Assembly: GCF_000512355.1 (NCBI RefSeq)
Contig: NZ_CP004006.1
Coordinates: 673,001-737,000 of the forward strand
Reading direction: 5' to 3'
Source: Legionella oakridgensis ATCC 33761 = DSM 21215
GTDB lineage: Bacteria; Pseudomonadota; Gammaproteobacteria; Legionellales; Legionellaceae
Length of the DNA: 64,000 nt
The notes under the pieces were generated by a model, which saw only the letters and a list, made by a program, of their open reading frames with translations, was not told the origin of the DNA and ran no database searches. The position numbers were made by a program, and so were the translations under genes. The stretch's first letter is position 1, and every line of letters begins with the position of its first letter. Positions 28,258-38,720 of the stretch are shown one piece after another.

Positions 28258-28695
28258 TTACTTAAATTCATGAATAATGGCTTGTAATGCCAGCAGATAA
28301 CCATAAGGACCAAAACCACTGATGACTCCTTGAGCAATATCAGAAAAATAGGAATGATGACGAAACGATTCGCGTGCATGTATATTGCTGATATGTACTT
28401 CAATGAAAGGAATGTTTACCGCTAAAAGCGCATCACGCATGGCAATACTGGTATGGGTGTAAGCGGCTGGGTTAATGATGAGATAATCCATTTGTTCTTT
28501 TTTGGCGTGCTGAATGGTATCAATGAGCTCTGATTCGCTGTTACTTTGTTTGGCGTTTAGTAGGAGGCCAAATTGATTGGCGTGTTGCTGAAGTTGCTCA
28601 TTAAGTTGACTTAATGAAGTCTGGCCATAGACCGACGGTTCACGCAAGCCTAATAAATTCAGGTTGGGGCCATGAAGAACGAGTATTTTTTTCAT
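28258..28695 (-). CDS. aroQ: 3-dehydroquinate dehydratase, type II
   Basis: 145 aa from ATG 28695 ([20 protein letters not shown]). The active-site tyrosine lies in [26 protein letters not shown] and [20 protein letters not shown] complete the family pattern. It dehydrates 3-dehydroquinate in the shikimate pathway. The open frame extends upstream to 28815, but the extra residues are not family-like. It heads the aroQ-accB-accC-prmA group. Confidence 0.96.
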   Translation of the reverse strand: MKKILVLHGPNLNLLGLREPSVYGQTSLSQLNEQLQQHANQFGLLLNAKQSNSESELIDTIQHAKKEQMDYLIINPAAYTHTSIAMRDALLAVNIPFIEVHISNIHARESFRHHSYFSDIAQGVISGFGPYGYLLALQAIIHEFK

Positions 28696-29026
28696 TAAAT
28701 CGCAATCGATTACAAGATGTCGAAATTTTGCCTGAAATTCGGGAGTATGTCCATATGTACGATGATCTCGACATAATATCGGCACGTTAGCCCCTAATTC
28801 TCCGGATTTATCCAAAATCCTTGTCTTGTGTAAAAAGACACTGGGCGCCTAGTATATTGCAACTGTTTCATGGAAAACAATGGATTACTCAACTCGCATA
28901 ATGAGCATGATTCACTTATATTATTATTTATTGCCGTTGGCTTAAGTGCTGAACAGGTTTTCTGTGGTATGTTTTTTAAATGCCTTTTACATAAAAGGTG
29001 TGGAATGATAATAGCGGAATGATTTC
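28696..29026. other. Divergent spacer between aroQ and pycB
   Basis: Gene-free apart from the non-conserved upstream extension of the aroQ frame. It is AT-rich and must hold the promoters of both operons. No strong palindrome is seen. Confidence 0.4.
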
Positions 29027-30823
29027 ATGACAACCCATATTACCGATGTAACTTTGCGTGATGCGCATCAATGTTTGATTGCAACCCGTTTGCGCACAGA
29101 AGATATGCTGCCGGTTTGTAAGAGAATGGACAGCGTGGGATTTTGGGCGATGGAAGTTTGGGGAGGGGCAACGTTTGATGCTTGTTTGCGCTTTCTTAAG
29201 GAAGACCCATGGCAGCGGTTGCGGCGGTTGCGAAAAGCGATTCCTAATACGCCCTTATCCATGCTGTTGCGGGGGCAAAACTTGCTTGGATATCGTCATT
29301 ATGCCGATGATGTTGTTCGGGAGTTTGTACGATTGTCGGTAGACAATGGCATTGATGTATTTCGAGTTTTTGATGCGCTCAATGATGTTCGCAATTTGCA
29401 AGTTGCGATTGACGTCATCAAGCAATATAAACGTCATGCACAGGGGGCAATTTCCTATACAATCAGTCCAGTACATACTTTGGAAAATTTTATTGAGTTG
29501 GGTAAGGCAATGGCTGATATGGGTTGTGACAGCATTGCAATTAAAGACATGGCGGGATTATTAACCCCTACAGCCACCGTGGAACTGTATCAAGCGTTAT
29601 CGCAAGCAACACAATTACCTATTCATCTACATAGTCATTCGACTTCTGGTCTTGCCAGCATTTGTCTTTATCAAGGAGTTCTTTCGGGTTGTAACCATAT
29701 TGATACGGCTATTTCTTCATTATCCGGTGGTGCTTCTCATCCGGCGACGGAGTCATTAGTTGCTGCATTGGCAGGCACCCCGTACGACACTGATTTAGAC
29801 TTAAATCTGTTGCTGGAAATAGGAGATTATTTTAAGGACGTGAGGAAGAAATATCAGCAATTTGAAAGTGAGGCACAACGCATTGACCCACGTGTGCAGT
29901 TGTATCAAGTTCCTGGGGGAATGATTTCCAATTTATACAGCCAGCTAAAAGAACAGCAGGCTTTGGATAAAATAAATGCCGTTCATGCCGAAATTCCCAA
30001 AGTCCGCCGCGATCTGGGATATCCACCGTTGGTAACCCCCACATCACAAGTAGTAGGGACGCAAGCTGTATTGAATGTGTTAACTGGTGAGCGTTATAAA
30101 ACCATCACCAATGAAGTCAAATTATACTGTCAGGGGAAATATGGTGCAGCTCCGGGAAAGATCAGTGCAAGTTTGCGTAAGAAAGCCATTGGTAGAACAG
30201 AAGCAATTGATGTCAGGCCAGCTGATTTATTGCCGCTAGAGCTTAAGCGTTTACGTAAAGAGTTAGGCGATTTGGTTGAGAACGATGAAGATGTATTATC
30301 CTACGCCATGTTTCCTGAAATTGGTCGTCTTTTTTTAGAAGAACGTAAGCATAATGCGTTAAAACCTGAACCATTGATATCTGGCAAAGATAAATCAGAA
30401 CAACGTGGAATGTCAGAATTTGATATTGGCCTGCATGGGGAGAGTTATCACGTTAAAGTGGCCGGTTTTGGCATACGGGAACAAGCGCGGCAGGCTTTTT
30501 ATTTATGGGTAGATGGGGTTCCGGAGGAAGTGATTGTTCATTATGTTGAACCTGATCCTGATAAGGCGATAAATACGCTTCCTTCTTTGAGAGAGTTTGG
30601 ACCAGGAGATATAAGAGTGGCTATGCCTGGCACCATCGTCAATATTCAGATAAAGGCAGGAGATAGAGTTGCTGCAGGGCAAGTGTTGCTTGTGGTAGAA
30701 GCGATGAAGATGGAAACAGAAATTCAGGCGCCAAAATCAGGTGTGGTGGAGGAAGTACTGTGCCAGAAAGGCGAGCGGGTGACGCCAGAGCAAGTTTTGA
30801 TTCGTCTCTCTTTAGACGCTTAG
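29027..30823 (+). CDS. pycB: Pyruvate carboxylase subunit B / oxaloacetate decarboxylase alpha-type protein
   Basis: 598 aa. An HMGL-like carboxyltransferase domain (ITDVTLRDAHQCLIATR, GGATFDACLRFL, LLRGQNLLGYRHY, IAIKDMAGLL, HLHSHSTSG) is followed by the conserved PYC/OadA domain (GKYGAAPGKIS) and a C-terminal biotinyl domain with lysine in LLVVEAMKMETEIQAP. There is no biotin carboxylase domain, so it needs a separate carboxylase subunit (split pyruvate carboxylase) or the OadB/G membrane subunits, which are not in this window. A role making oxaloacetate from pyruvate is more likely; inference. Confidence 0.9.
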   Translation: MTTHITDVTLRDAHQCLIATRLRTEDMLPVCKRMDSVGFWAMEVWGGATFDACLRFLKEDPWQRLRRLRKAIPNTPLSMLLRGQNLLGYRHYADDVVREFVRLSVDNGIDVFRVFDALNDVRNLQVAIDVIKQYKRHAQGAISYTISPVHTLENFIELGKAMADMGCDSIAIKDMAGLLTPTATVELYQALSQATQLPIHLHSHSTSGLASICLYQGVLSGCNHIDTAISSLSGGASHPATESLVAALAGTPYDTDLDLNLLLEIGDYFKDVRKKYQQFESEAQRIDPRVQLYQVPGGMISNLYSQLKEQQALDKINAVHAEIPKVRRDLGYPPLVTPTSQVVGTQAVLNVLTGERYKTITNEVKLYCQGKYGAAPGKISASLRKKAIGRTEAIDVRPADLLPLELKRLRKELGDLVENDEDVLSYAMFPEIGRLFLEERKHNALKPEPLISGKDKSEQRGMSEFDIGLHGESYHVKVAGFGIREQARQAFYLWVDGVPEEVIVHYVEPDPDKAINTLPSLREFGPGDIRVAMPGTIVNIQIKAGDRVAAGQVLLVVEAMKMETEIQAPKSGVVEEVLCQKGERVTPEQVLIRLSLDA

Positions 30824-31015
30824 TTATCAAAAACTGTGCAATGGATTTTTGCTAAATTAAATTTTGTTGAGTAAATCTCATTTATTTAATAAGTAGTGCT
30901 ATGCTTTTCTTTGCTGTCGTTCTTTCTGTCGGTTATTGACTTAAAAAATCTGTAAAGAAACAAAATCATTATATTTGATGAAATAAGGATATCCAGGCAT
31001 CTTAAGGAGAAAGAA

Positions 31016-32713
31016 ATGCACCGAAAATCTCGCTTAGTTTCTGTGGCTCTTTGCTTTACGATGAGTTTACCTTTAACAGCTGCCCAGCCCGTGGCTCTGT
31101 ATCGTGCTTCTTTGGAGGGAATACAGCAGAATTTTGCCTTCATGCTTACGAAAGATAGTCATTCTCTAAGTACGGCCATGAATACGTTGGAAGTGGTTAA
31201 ACAGCGAACGGACGAAAATCAAATTACCCATGTGCGCATGCAACAATATTATGCGGGTGTTCCAGTATTTGGCGGCTATGGAATACTTCATAGCGCCCAA
31301 CCGGCTGAACAATTTTTAAGGGCAGGCAATAACACTTCGGGTAATAAAGTAACGATGAATGGAGTTATCTATAAAGGCTTGGAGGTTGAGTTGGGGCATC
31401 CTTCCCCTTCCTTTATGCAGCATGCATCTATTGCTTTGCAACAGTTTAAAGAACAGTATCGCCATCTCCCAACGAGCGAAGAAGAAGTGGCACCCATGGT
31501 TTACATTGATGATAATCATCAGGCATTTTGGGCGTATAAAGTCAGCTTGCTCGTACAACATCCAGATAAAATACCAACGCGGCCAACGGCTATTATCGAT
31601 GCAGTAACCTATACTCCGTTTGTTCAATGGAATGATATCAAAACGGCTATGCTGATTAATGCCAAGGGTGTTGGTTTTGGCGGCAATGCTCGCACCCGAA
31701 AATTTGAGTATGGCAAAGGGTTTCCTTATCTTGCTGTCAAGCGCGATAAAGTGGCTGGGATTTGTTATATGGAAAATGCAGGTGTGAAGGTGGTGGATAT
31801 GCAGCATTCTTATAAAAGTACAAATAAAGCAATGCAATTTACTTGTCGCCAGCCTGATCCATCTCGCCCTAATACGTATTGGACTGGTTATCAAGCGGAC
31901 GGTTATGATTGGGAAAATGGTGCTTACTCACCCACGAATGATGCTTTATACGCTGGCATGATTATTAACCGAATGTATAAGAGATGGTTTGGGATTGACC
32001 CCTTAACTTCGGCAGGCAAACCAATGCAATTGATTATGCGTGTTCATTACGGCAATGGTTATGAGAATGCTTTTTGGGATGGAAAACAGATGACCTTTGG
32101 CGATGGTGATGCGGTCATGCATCCTTTGGTTTCCTTAGGCGTTAGTGCTCATGAAATTAGTCATGGTTTTACAGAGCAGCATTCAAATCTTGTCTATTTT
32201 GGCCAGGCTGGTGGTATGAATGAAGCTTTTTCTGATATGGCAGCTCAGGCTGCAGAATATTTTTCCAAACGCAAGAGCAGTTGGAAAATCGGTGCTGAGA
32301 TTTTAAAGAAAGGTAGTGGTTATAAAGCGCTACGCTTTATGGAGAAACCCAGTCTGGATGGTTCTTCAATTGACAAGGCAGATGAATATTATAGTGGTTT
32401 GGATGTGCACTATTCGAGTGGCGTATATAACCGTTTATTTTATTTATTGGCTCATTTGCCTGATTGGAATACGCGTAAGGCATTTGAGGTGATGGTTAAG
32501 GCCAACATGGATTATTGGACTCCTTATTCTTCTTTTGATGAAGGTGGGTGTGGGGTGATTAGCGCTGCTCAAGATCTTGGTATATCGACAGAGCAGGTAA
32601 AACAATCCCTGGATATGGTGGCTATTAATTATCAGCAATGCGAGGAAATTTCGTTCAAATCATCAGAAAATACGGCTAAATTTTCAGTGCATGCCACAAA
32701 ACAAGAAATTTAG
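31016..32713 (+). CDS. Secreted thermolysin-type (M4) zinc metalloprotease, ProA/Msp-like
   Basis: 565 aa with a signal peptide (RKSRLVSVALCFTMSLPLTAAQ), an FTP-type propeptide (THVRMQQYYAGVPVFGGYG), then the M4 catalytic domain: zinc motif HEISHGFTEQHS, third ligand Glu in GGMNEAFSDMAAQAAEYF, and the family His in DVHYSSGVYNR. Legionella ProA (543 aa), exported by type II secretion, is the obvious relative. It may mature other exoproteins; the PlaA-like enzyme at 60.9 kb is a candidate substrate. GGAG lies 8 bp before the ATG. Confidence 0.9.
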   Translation: MHRKSRLVSVALCFTMSLPLTAAQPVALYRASLEGIQQNFAFMLTKDSHSLSTAMNTLEVVKQRTDENQITHVRMQQYYAGVPVFGGYGILHSAQPAEQFLRAGNNTSGNKVTMNGVIYKGLEVELGHPSPSFMQHASIALQQFKEQYRHLPTSEEEVAPMVYIDDNHQAFWAYKVSLLVQHPDKIPTRPTAIIDAVTYTPFVQWNDIKTAMLINAKGVGFGGNARTRKFEYGKGFPYLAVKRDKVAGICYMENAGVKVVDMQHSYKSTNKAMQFTCRQPDPSRPNTYWTGYQADGYDWENGAYSPTNDALYAGMIINRMYKRWFGIDPLTSAGKPMQLIMRVHYGNGYENAFWDGKQMTFGDGDAVMHPLVSLGVSAHEISHGFTEQHSNLVYFGQAGGMNEAFSDMAAQAAEYFSKRKSSWKIGAEILKKGSGYKALRFMEKPSLDGSSIDKADEYYSGLDVHYSSGVYNRLFYLLAHLPDWNTRKAFEVMVKANMDYWTPYSSFDEGGCGVISAAQDLGISTEQVKQSLDMVAINYQQCEEISFKSSENTAKFSVHATKQEI

Positions 32714-33034
32714 TCAGGATGAACAGTCTTTTGTTTGCAAACCTTAAAGCCGCTGGGTGCTGCAACTTGTTTTGTAGTAGCCAGCGGAACCGTAAATCAG
32801 AACATAATAAGTGCTGGCTATCTGGGTTTTCATGAGAAGGTGCGACACTAATACGTTAGTTTTTTATATTCTCTGCTTCTTACTATTTTCATCCTGGCAA
32901 GCATGCTATATGCTTATAATTTTATTATTTAAAATCAATATATTAGTATTATTTTTGAAGATAAAAAGAGTTCATTATGACAACCAAGGTTTATTTATGG
33001 TATGTATAGAACCTATAATTAAAGGATTTATTTG
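32714..33034. other. Spacer with imperfect terminator-like hairpin
   Basis: CCGCTGG (32750-32756) pairs with CCAGCGG (32781-32787), with partial pairing inside, 37 bp after the protease stop; it probably ends that transcript. The rest is very AT-rich, and I see no gene in it. AAAGGA near 33021 serves the next start. Confidence 0.45.
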
Positions 33035-33826
33035 ATGAGCCAATTTCTTATCTTTGTGCTGGTGGGCTTTGCTGCGCAGATTGTTGATGGCGCTTTAGGT
33101 ATGGCTTATGGAGTGATGAGTACAGGGGTTTTAGTGAGTTTAGGTATCCCGCCAATGGTTGCTAGTGCATCCGTACATACGGCAGAAATCGCTACGACTG
33201 GTATTTCAGGATTGTCACACGCCATGTTTAAAAATATTGATTATGATTTATTCAAGCGTTTGGTAATTCCTGGCATTATTGGCAGCATTATTGGGGCTTT
33301 TGTATTGACCATTATTCCTGTTAATGTCGCAAGACCGCTGATTGCTGTTTATTTAATGGTGATGGGAGGGTTTGTTTTATATAAAGTATTTCAGGATGGT
33401 AAGTTGTTGCAAACGATTAAAAACGTTATTGTTAAAAAAGTCAAAAGACGGGCATTACCATCAAAACAAGCACGTGGTTTTATTCCTTTGGGTTTTGCAG
33501 GCGGCTTTTTTGATGCATCCGGTGGGGGTGGTTGGGGTTCCATTGTGACTTCCACGTTACTGGCGCAAGGTACAACGCCTCACTATACCATTGGTTCCGT
33601 TAATTTGACGGAATTTTTAATAACCATCAGTACTTCAGTGACTTTCTTTTTTACGATAGGGATTTCTAATTGGTCTATTATCTTTGGATTGGTTGCCGGT
33701 GGCGCTATTGCGGCGCCTTTTTCAGCCATCATTGTTCGATATATCCAACCGAAAATCATTATGTTATTCGCAGGAATCATCGTTATTTTATTAGGTATTA
33801 GCATCATTATTAGAATATTCTTATAA
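33035..33826 (+). CDS. TSUP/TauE-SafE family membrane permease
   Basis: 263 aa, about eight hydrophobic segments. The two characteristic half-repeats are LVGFAAQIVDGALGMAYGVM and IPLGFAGGFFDASGGGGWGS, the signature of sulfite/organosulfur exporters of the TauE/SafE (DUF81) family. Substrate is unknown. ATG 33035 is taken over an adjacent TTG at 33032 because of AAAGGA spacing. It stands alone between the protease and the phosphatase-like gene. Confidence 0.88.
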   Translation: MSQFLIFVLVGFAAQIVDGALGMAYGVMSTGVLVSLGIPPMVASASVHTAEIATTGISGLSHAMFKNIDYDLFKRLVIPGIIGSIIGAFVLTIIPVNVARPLIAVYLMVMGGFVLYKVFQDGKLLQTIKNVIVKKVKRRALPSKQARGFIPLGFAGGFFDASGGGGWGSIVTSTLLAQGTTPHYTIGSVNLTEFLITISTSVTFFFTIGISNWSIIFGLVAGGAIAAPFSAIIVRYIQPKIIMLFAGIIVILLGISIIIRIFL

Positions 33827-33961
33827 AAACATCCTGTTGGAATTTTTAATGCTAATTAAAATTTATTTACTTAAAGTAAAATAATGGCCTATGCTAAAAC
33901 AATATTGAGTACTGTTATTTTTTGCGGTGGTTTATCAATATAGTTAATTCAGGTGAGTGCA

Positions 33962-34744
33962 ATGCAGCATTGCAAGCGGACAGTATCGCTAATTACATAT
34001 AATATTCATAAAGGCTTTGGTGTTGGAAAAGTGCGTTTTTTGCTGCCTGAAATGAGAGAGGCCATTGCCGCTTTAAATCCTGATTTTGTTTTTCTCCAGG
34101 AGGTTCAAGGAGAGCATCTTCGTCGCAAAAAACGCATTGATGCCTGGCCGGAGTCCCCGCAGTTTGAATACATAGCCGAAGAAATCTGGCCACACTATAT
34201 TTATGCTAAAAATGCTGTTTATCAATCAGGGCATCATGGAAATGCCATTTTAAGCAAATATCCTTTTGAACGTTTCGAAAATATCAATTTATCAACCATC
34301 AATCGGGCTTCCAGAGGAATTTTGCACAGTCAATTGATTTTAGATGACAAACAAAAAACCAAAATTCATCTGTTGTGTGTTCATTTAGGATTATTTAAAG
34401 CGGAACGAAAAGAACAATGCAAGACATTGATGTTGCGCATCAGTGAAGCGGTTCCGGAAAATGAGCCGTTATTGATGGCAGGTGATTTTAATGATTGGCG
34501 TATGCATTTATCGAAGCCATTAGCCAATGAGTTAGGCATTGAAGAAGCTTTTTTCTCTGTGGAAGGACAGCATGCGCGTTCCTTTCCAGCAATAAGGCCT
34601 TCCTTTTGCATTGACCGGGTATATTTTCGTGGAATGGAAGTTTGTGAGGTTGAGTGTTTACAAGGAAAGCCCTGGCGCATGCTGTCGGATCATGTGCCGC
34701 TTTTCGCACGCTTTGCTTTATTGACGGGCACTGAATCTGATTGA
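33962..34744 (+). CDS. Endonuclease/exonuclease/phosphatase (EEP) family protein
   Basis: About 260 aa from ATG 33962 (AGGTGAG upstream). Motifs in order: SLITYNIHKGFG, FVFLQEVQGEH (metal Glu), HHGNAILSKYPF, HLLCVHLGLF, LLMAGDFNDWR (catalytic Asp-Asn) and MLSDHVPLFARFAL (SDHxP). It belongs to the DNase I-like fold and could cleave nucleic acids or phosphoesters such as cardiolipin or inositol lipids; many proteobacteria have such an orphan. No signal peptide, so cytoplasmic. Confidence 0.87.
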   Translation: MQHCKRTVSLITYNIHKGFGVGKVRFLLPEMREAIAALNPDFVFLQEVQGEHLRRKKRIDAWPESPQFEYIAEEIWPHYIYAKNAVYQSGHHGNAILSKYPFERFENINLSTINRASRGILHSQLILDDKQKTKIHLLCVHLGLFKAERKEQCKTLMLRISEAVPENEPLLMAGDFNDWRMHLSKPLANELGIEEAFFSVEGQHARSFPAIRPSFCIDRVYFRGMEVCEVECLQGKPWRMLSDHVPLFARFALLTGTESD

Positions 34745-34812
34745 GAATCTGTCTTTCATCGTCTAACGATGCTGGAGCTAAAAACCTGATGACTCGAAGA
34801 CAGGCTCCGATT
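34743..34812. repeat. Hairpin-type intergenic repeat, copy 1
   Basis: The segment has CTGTCTT at 34749-34755 and AAGACAG at 34797-34803 as outer arms, with AAAACCTGATGACT between. It resembles the hairpin at 61909-61973 (ACCTGTCTTC...GAAGACAGGT), suggesting one dispersed family. Confidence 0.45.
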
Positions 34813-34831
34813 TAAATATAGGAATAATATG

Positions 34832-34855
34832 GATGGTTGGGAAAACCCAACCATC
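34832..34855. terminator. 10-bp hairpin between EEP gene and fba
   Basis: GATGGTTGGG (34832-34841) and CCCAACCATC (34846-34855) pair perfectly around AAAA, lying 17 bp from the fba stop. It may end either or both convergent transcripts; there is no strong T run. Confidence 0.5.
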
Positions 34856-34871
34856 GGATTAATATGGATTT

Positions 34872-35882
34872 TTATTCCATACTCTGCTGGTATTCTCCTA
34901 AGCAAGCCTTACTGTTTAGGCGAGCACGTTTAAGCAATGCTTTTTGAGCTTGTTCGATATTGTCCTGCTTGCCTCCCCATGCATGCAAACAATCTTCCTG
35001 AAGAGCGCGCCCATAGGAAAAGCTTAACAGCCACGGTTGTGGACTGAAGCTATTGATGGCATTTAAATTTTCGGTTGCTTGTTGTGGTGTTTGACCACCT
35101 GAAAGAAAATTAATAGAAGGTACGGCAGCAGGTACATGATTACGAAATATGCCAAGAGTGTACTCAGCTACCTCTTCTGGGGAGCTAAATGGCTTAACGT
35201 CTTTTCCGCAAGTAATCATACTGGGTTTTAGGATTATGCTTTCTAATTCTACTTGGTGAATGAATAACGCATGAAACAATTCGTGCAACACGATTTCCGA
35301 AGCTTCAGCACAATGTTCAATGCTATGATCACCATCCATTAAGACTTCGGGTTCAACAATGGGAACAATGCCTACAGATTGGCAACAGGCTGCATAGCGA
35401 GCAAGAATTTCAGCCCCCGCTTTAATGGCGGTCAGGCTAGGAGTAAATTCGGAAATCGAATAGACGTTTCGCCATTTAGCAAATCGGGCACCTTGTTCTT
35501 TGAAATGCAGTAGCCGTTCTTTTAAACCATCAAGTCCTTGCGTGACTTTTTCGCCTTCAGTATTGGCTAAATCAACCAGTCCTTTATCCACTTTAATGCC
35601 AGGGACGATGCCTTTTTTGTTGAATAATTCAGCAATTGGGGTTCCATGTTTGTCTTTATTTTGAAAGGTGTCTTCAAACAAAATAACCGCATTGATGTAT
35701 TTTTCTAAATCAGGTGTTGTGGCCAGCAGCAGCCGATAGTTACGGCGATTTTCTTCATTATTTTCAGTATTAATGACGGCAAAGCGTTTACCAATGGTGC
35801 CATTGCTTTCGTCAGCGGCTAAAATGCCTTTTCCTGGTTGTAGTAATTGTTCCATGGTTGCTGATAAGTCTTCATAATGCAT
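34872..35882 (-). CDS. fba: Fructose-bisphosphate aldolase, class I
   Basis: 336 aa. KGILAADESNGTIGKRF, VRWRNVYSISEFTP-like segment (AKWRNVYSISEF), PIVEPEVLMDGDHSIEHC and the Schiff-base lysine in IILKPSMITCGKD show the animal/plant-type class I enzyme; FLSGGQTPQQATENLNAIN closes the barrel. It splits fructose-1,6-bisphosphate in glycolysis/gluconeogenesis without a metal. The next upstream gene on the strand is the ferredoxin reductase. Confidence 0.95.
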   Translation of the reverse strand: MHYEDLSATMEQLLQPGKGILAADESNGTIGKRFAVINTENNEENRRNYRLLLATTPDLEKYINAVILFEDTFQNKDKHGTPIAELFNKKGIVPGIKVDKGLVDLANTEGEKVTQGLDGLKERLLHFKEQGARFAKWRNVYSISEFTPSLTAIKAGAEILARYAACCQSVGIVPIVEPEVLMDGDHSIEHCAEASEIVLHELFHALFIHQVELESIILKPSMITCGKDVKPFSSPEEVAEYTLGIFRNHVPAAVPSINFLSGGQTPQQATENLNAINSFSPQPWLLSFSYGRALQEDCLHAWGGKQDNIEQAQKALLKRARLNSKACLGEYQQSME

Positions 35883-35921
35883 GATTTGATAATCTCCTGA
35901 TTAAACGGTGGTGAGTTCTTG

Positions 35922-36659
35922 TTATTTGCCAGAAATATATTTTTCCCGAATAATGCTTTGCATGGCAAATCCTTTTTCTTTTAAATAGGCAAAGGATTCG
36001 TCGATCATTCCAGGGTTTCCACATAAATAGACAACATCTTCTGCAGGATTAAGGGCTAATTCATCAAATGAATGTTGTACATAGCCAATGTATTCGTGGG
36101 ATTGCCTATTGTCTTGCGTTTCCCGACTTAAGTGTGCTCGAAAGTTAATCCGAGGGGAGGTGGCTGCCAAGGCAAGAAATTCATTGCCATATAAAATGTC
36201 CTCGCGCTTTTGCACTCCTTGCAGAATCACTATATTAAGTTCCGGATTTATTTGTAATCGGCGCTTTAATTCGGGAATCATGGCGCGATAAGGTGTTATT
36301 CCTGTGCTGGTAGCAACGAAAATATAACGTTTCGGCATGTCATCTTTCAGGATCAAACGACCAAAAGGGCCATTAATATGAATGGTATCGCCAGGTTGTA
36401 AATTAAACAGTAATTCTGTTCCGGGGCCTCCCTCAACATATCCTGCGGCAAATTCAATGCGATTGTCTTGGGTTGGAACATTGGCAATACTGTAACTGCG
36501 TCGCAATAATGTTCCATCACGTTCAAAATGGATGGTGATGAATTGCCCGGGAAGATAATGAAAAGCGGGTTCTTCGATGCGTCGAAAAATAAAATGTTTC
36601 ACCTTAGGTGAAAGCATAAATGCTTCTTCCAAGATGATAGGAAAGGTGTTTACTGACAT
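35922..36659 (-). CDS. fpr: Ferredoxin--NADP reductase
   Basis: 245 aa from ATG 36659 (MSVNTFPIILEE). FAD-binding RRSYSIANVP, GPFGRLIL, then the NADP domain VATSTGITPYRAMIPELKRR and YLCGNPGMIDESFAYLKEKG. The length and motifs match bacterial Fpr-type reductases. It would shuttle electrons between NADPH and ferredoxin or flavodoxin. ATG is taken over a preceding in-frame TTG. Confidence 0.85.
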   Translation of the reverse strand: MSVNTFPIILEEAFMLSPKVKHFIFRRIEEPAFHYLPGQFITIHFERDGTLLRRSYSIANVPTQDNRIEFAAGYVEGGPGTELLFNLQPGDTIHINGPFGRLILKDDMPKRYIFVATSTGITPYRAMIPELKRRLQINPELNIVILQGVQKREDILYGNEFLALAATSPRINFRAHLSRETQDNRQSHEYIGYVQHSFDELALNPAEDVVYLCGNPGMIDESFAYLKEKGFAMQSIIREKYISGK

Positions 36660-36912
36660 AATCAATCTATTGGATTCGAAAAAACATTAATATAGGCGAA
36701 AAATTACACTTTGCAAGGATTATAGCCATCTCTGTTAAAACTCTTGCAGGAAGAACTCCTGTTTGTATAATTATATTTCAATTTGATGAAAATGTATTTA
36801 GTAACCTCCGCACGTCACTAAGAAAGAAACAATAGTTGATTTACAGCAAATTTTAATTAATGCTTATAAAAAGAGGATGTTGAAAGTATAAATCAAAATG
36901 GTTTAATAAAAT

Positions 36913-38720
36913 ATGGAAAGGAAAGCCGCGGATAATGAGGCTTTTTATGCTGCCATTATCCAATCAAGTAACGATGCTATTATTGGAAAAGATTTAAATG
37001 GCATCATAACCAGCTGGAATATGGCTGCTGAACACCTTTTTGGTTATACAGCAGCTGAAATGGTTGGCGCATCAATTACATGCATTATCTCTTCCGATAG
37101 AAAACAAGATATTTATCAACTCTTAAAAAAAATTAAAGAAGATAAAAAAGTTGAGCATTATGAAACCGTATGTCGCAAGAAGGATGGAACGGAAGTCAAA
37201 CTCTCTATTTCTCTTTCTCCCATCAAAGATCATACCGGCAAGATTACAGGTGCCGCTTCCATCGCACGAAAAATCCCGTTTGTAACAAGGGAGCAAAGGA
37301 AATTTGAGCTGGCTATAGAAGCTGCGCCGAATGGCATGCTCATGATCGATGATCAAGGCAATATTAAGCTTGTGAATGCGCAACTTGAGCGTATGTTTGA
37401 ATATGCAAGAGAAGAGCTTTTAGGAAACCCGATTGAAATGCTTGTTCCAGAACGTTTTCGAGCCATGCATCCTCGGCACAGGCAAGATTTTTTTAAGAAC
37501 CCGAAGGCTCGTTTTCTGGATGCCAGGCGTGAGTTATATGGTTTAAAAAAGGATGGAACAGAATTCCCTGTTGAAATTGGCTTAAATCCCTTAATTACAG
37601 AGGAAGGAAGTTTTGTTTTAGCGTCCGTGGTGGATATTACTGCAAGAAAAAGAGAACAGGAAAAGTTTCGTCTTGCGATTGAGTCTACGCCAGCAGGTAT
37701 TTTAATGGTAAATAAACTGGGAGAAATTGAACTTGCTAACGAGCAAGTGCTAGAAATGTTTAAGTATACAAAAGAAGGGCTTATTGGGCAAAGAGTAGAA
37801 ATTTTAGTGCCAGAGCGTTTTCGTGCGACGCATCCGCAATATCGAAATGTTTATTACCAGCAACCAGAAACACGGGCCATGGGAATGGGGCGCGATCTCT
37901 ATGGCTTAAGAATGGATGGTACCGAGTTTCCGGTCGAAATTGGCTTAAACCCGTTAAAAACAGAATCTGGTATGTTTGTGTTGGCTTCCATTATTGACAT
38001 TACAGAAAGAAAAGCTACTGAAGATAAAATTAGAAGAAGTAATACAGAATTGGAGCATTTTGCTTATGTGGTTTCTCACGATTTGAAAGCCCCATTAAGA
38101 GGAATTGCTACACTGTCGGAATGGATCATTGAAGAATATCAAGAGAAATTGGATGAAAAAGGACAGCATTACCTGGAATTATTGGATAGTCGGGTTAAAA
38201 GGCTGCAATCCTTAATTGATGGTATTTTGGAATATTCACGCATTGGACGTATTGAAGAAGAACCGCAAGAGATTAACTTGAATCGCATTATTGAGGATGT
38301 CAAGGAAGTTTTGGCACCTCCCAAACACATACGCATTGAAATTCAAAAGAATTTGCCAGTCATTTATGGAGCAAAAACCAATATTCATCAGCTTTTTCAA
38401 AATTTAATCAGCAATGCCATTAAATATAATGATAAAAAACAAGGAAGAATCGAAATTGGTGCTTTTGAGCGTCCCAAAGAATGGGAGTTTTTTGTAAAAG
38501 ATAATGGCATAGGTATTGATGAGCAATATAAGGATAAAATTTTTGAGCTTTTTCAAACATTAGCCGATAAAGAACAATATGAATCAACAGGAATTGGGTT
38601 GACGCTGGCTAAAAAATAGTAGAGCTTTATAACGGAAAAATCTGGTTTAAATCTATGGTTGGAAGGGGGACCACCTTTTATTTTACTTTAAATAAAGAAA
38701 AAATAAGGGAGGAACAATAA
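36913..38720 (+). CDS. PAS-domain sensor histidine kinase (C-terminus frameshifted)
   Basis: Three PAS domains: residues about 5-125 (AAEHLFGYTAAEMVG), 135-245 (QLERMFEYAREELLG) and 250-370 (QVLEMFKYTKEGLIG); the last two are near-duplicates. Then a HisKA H-box (FAYVVSHDLKAPLRG) and HATPase with NLISNAIKYN and DNGIGIDEQYKDKIFELF. The run of six A at 38611-38616 lacks one base: with it the frame continues LAKKIVELYNGKIWF, GRGTTFYFTLNKEK, to TAA 38718-38720. That TAA overlaps the ATG of the response regulator. No membrane segment, so a soluble sensor. About 603 aa. Confidence 0.88.
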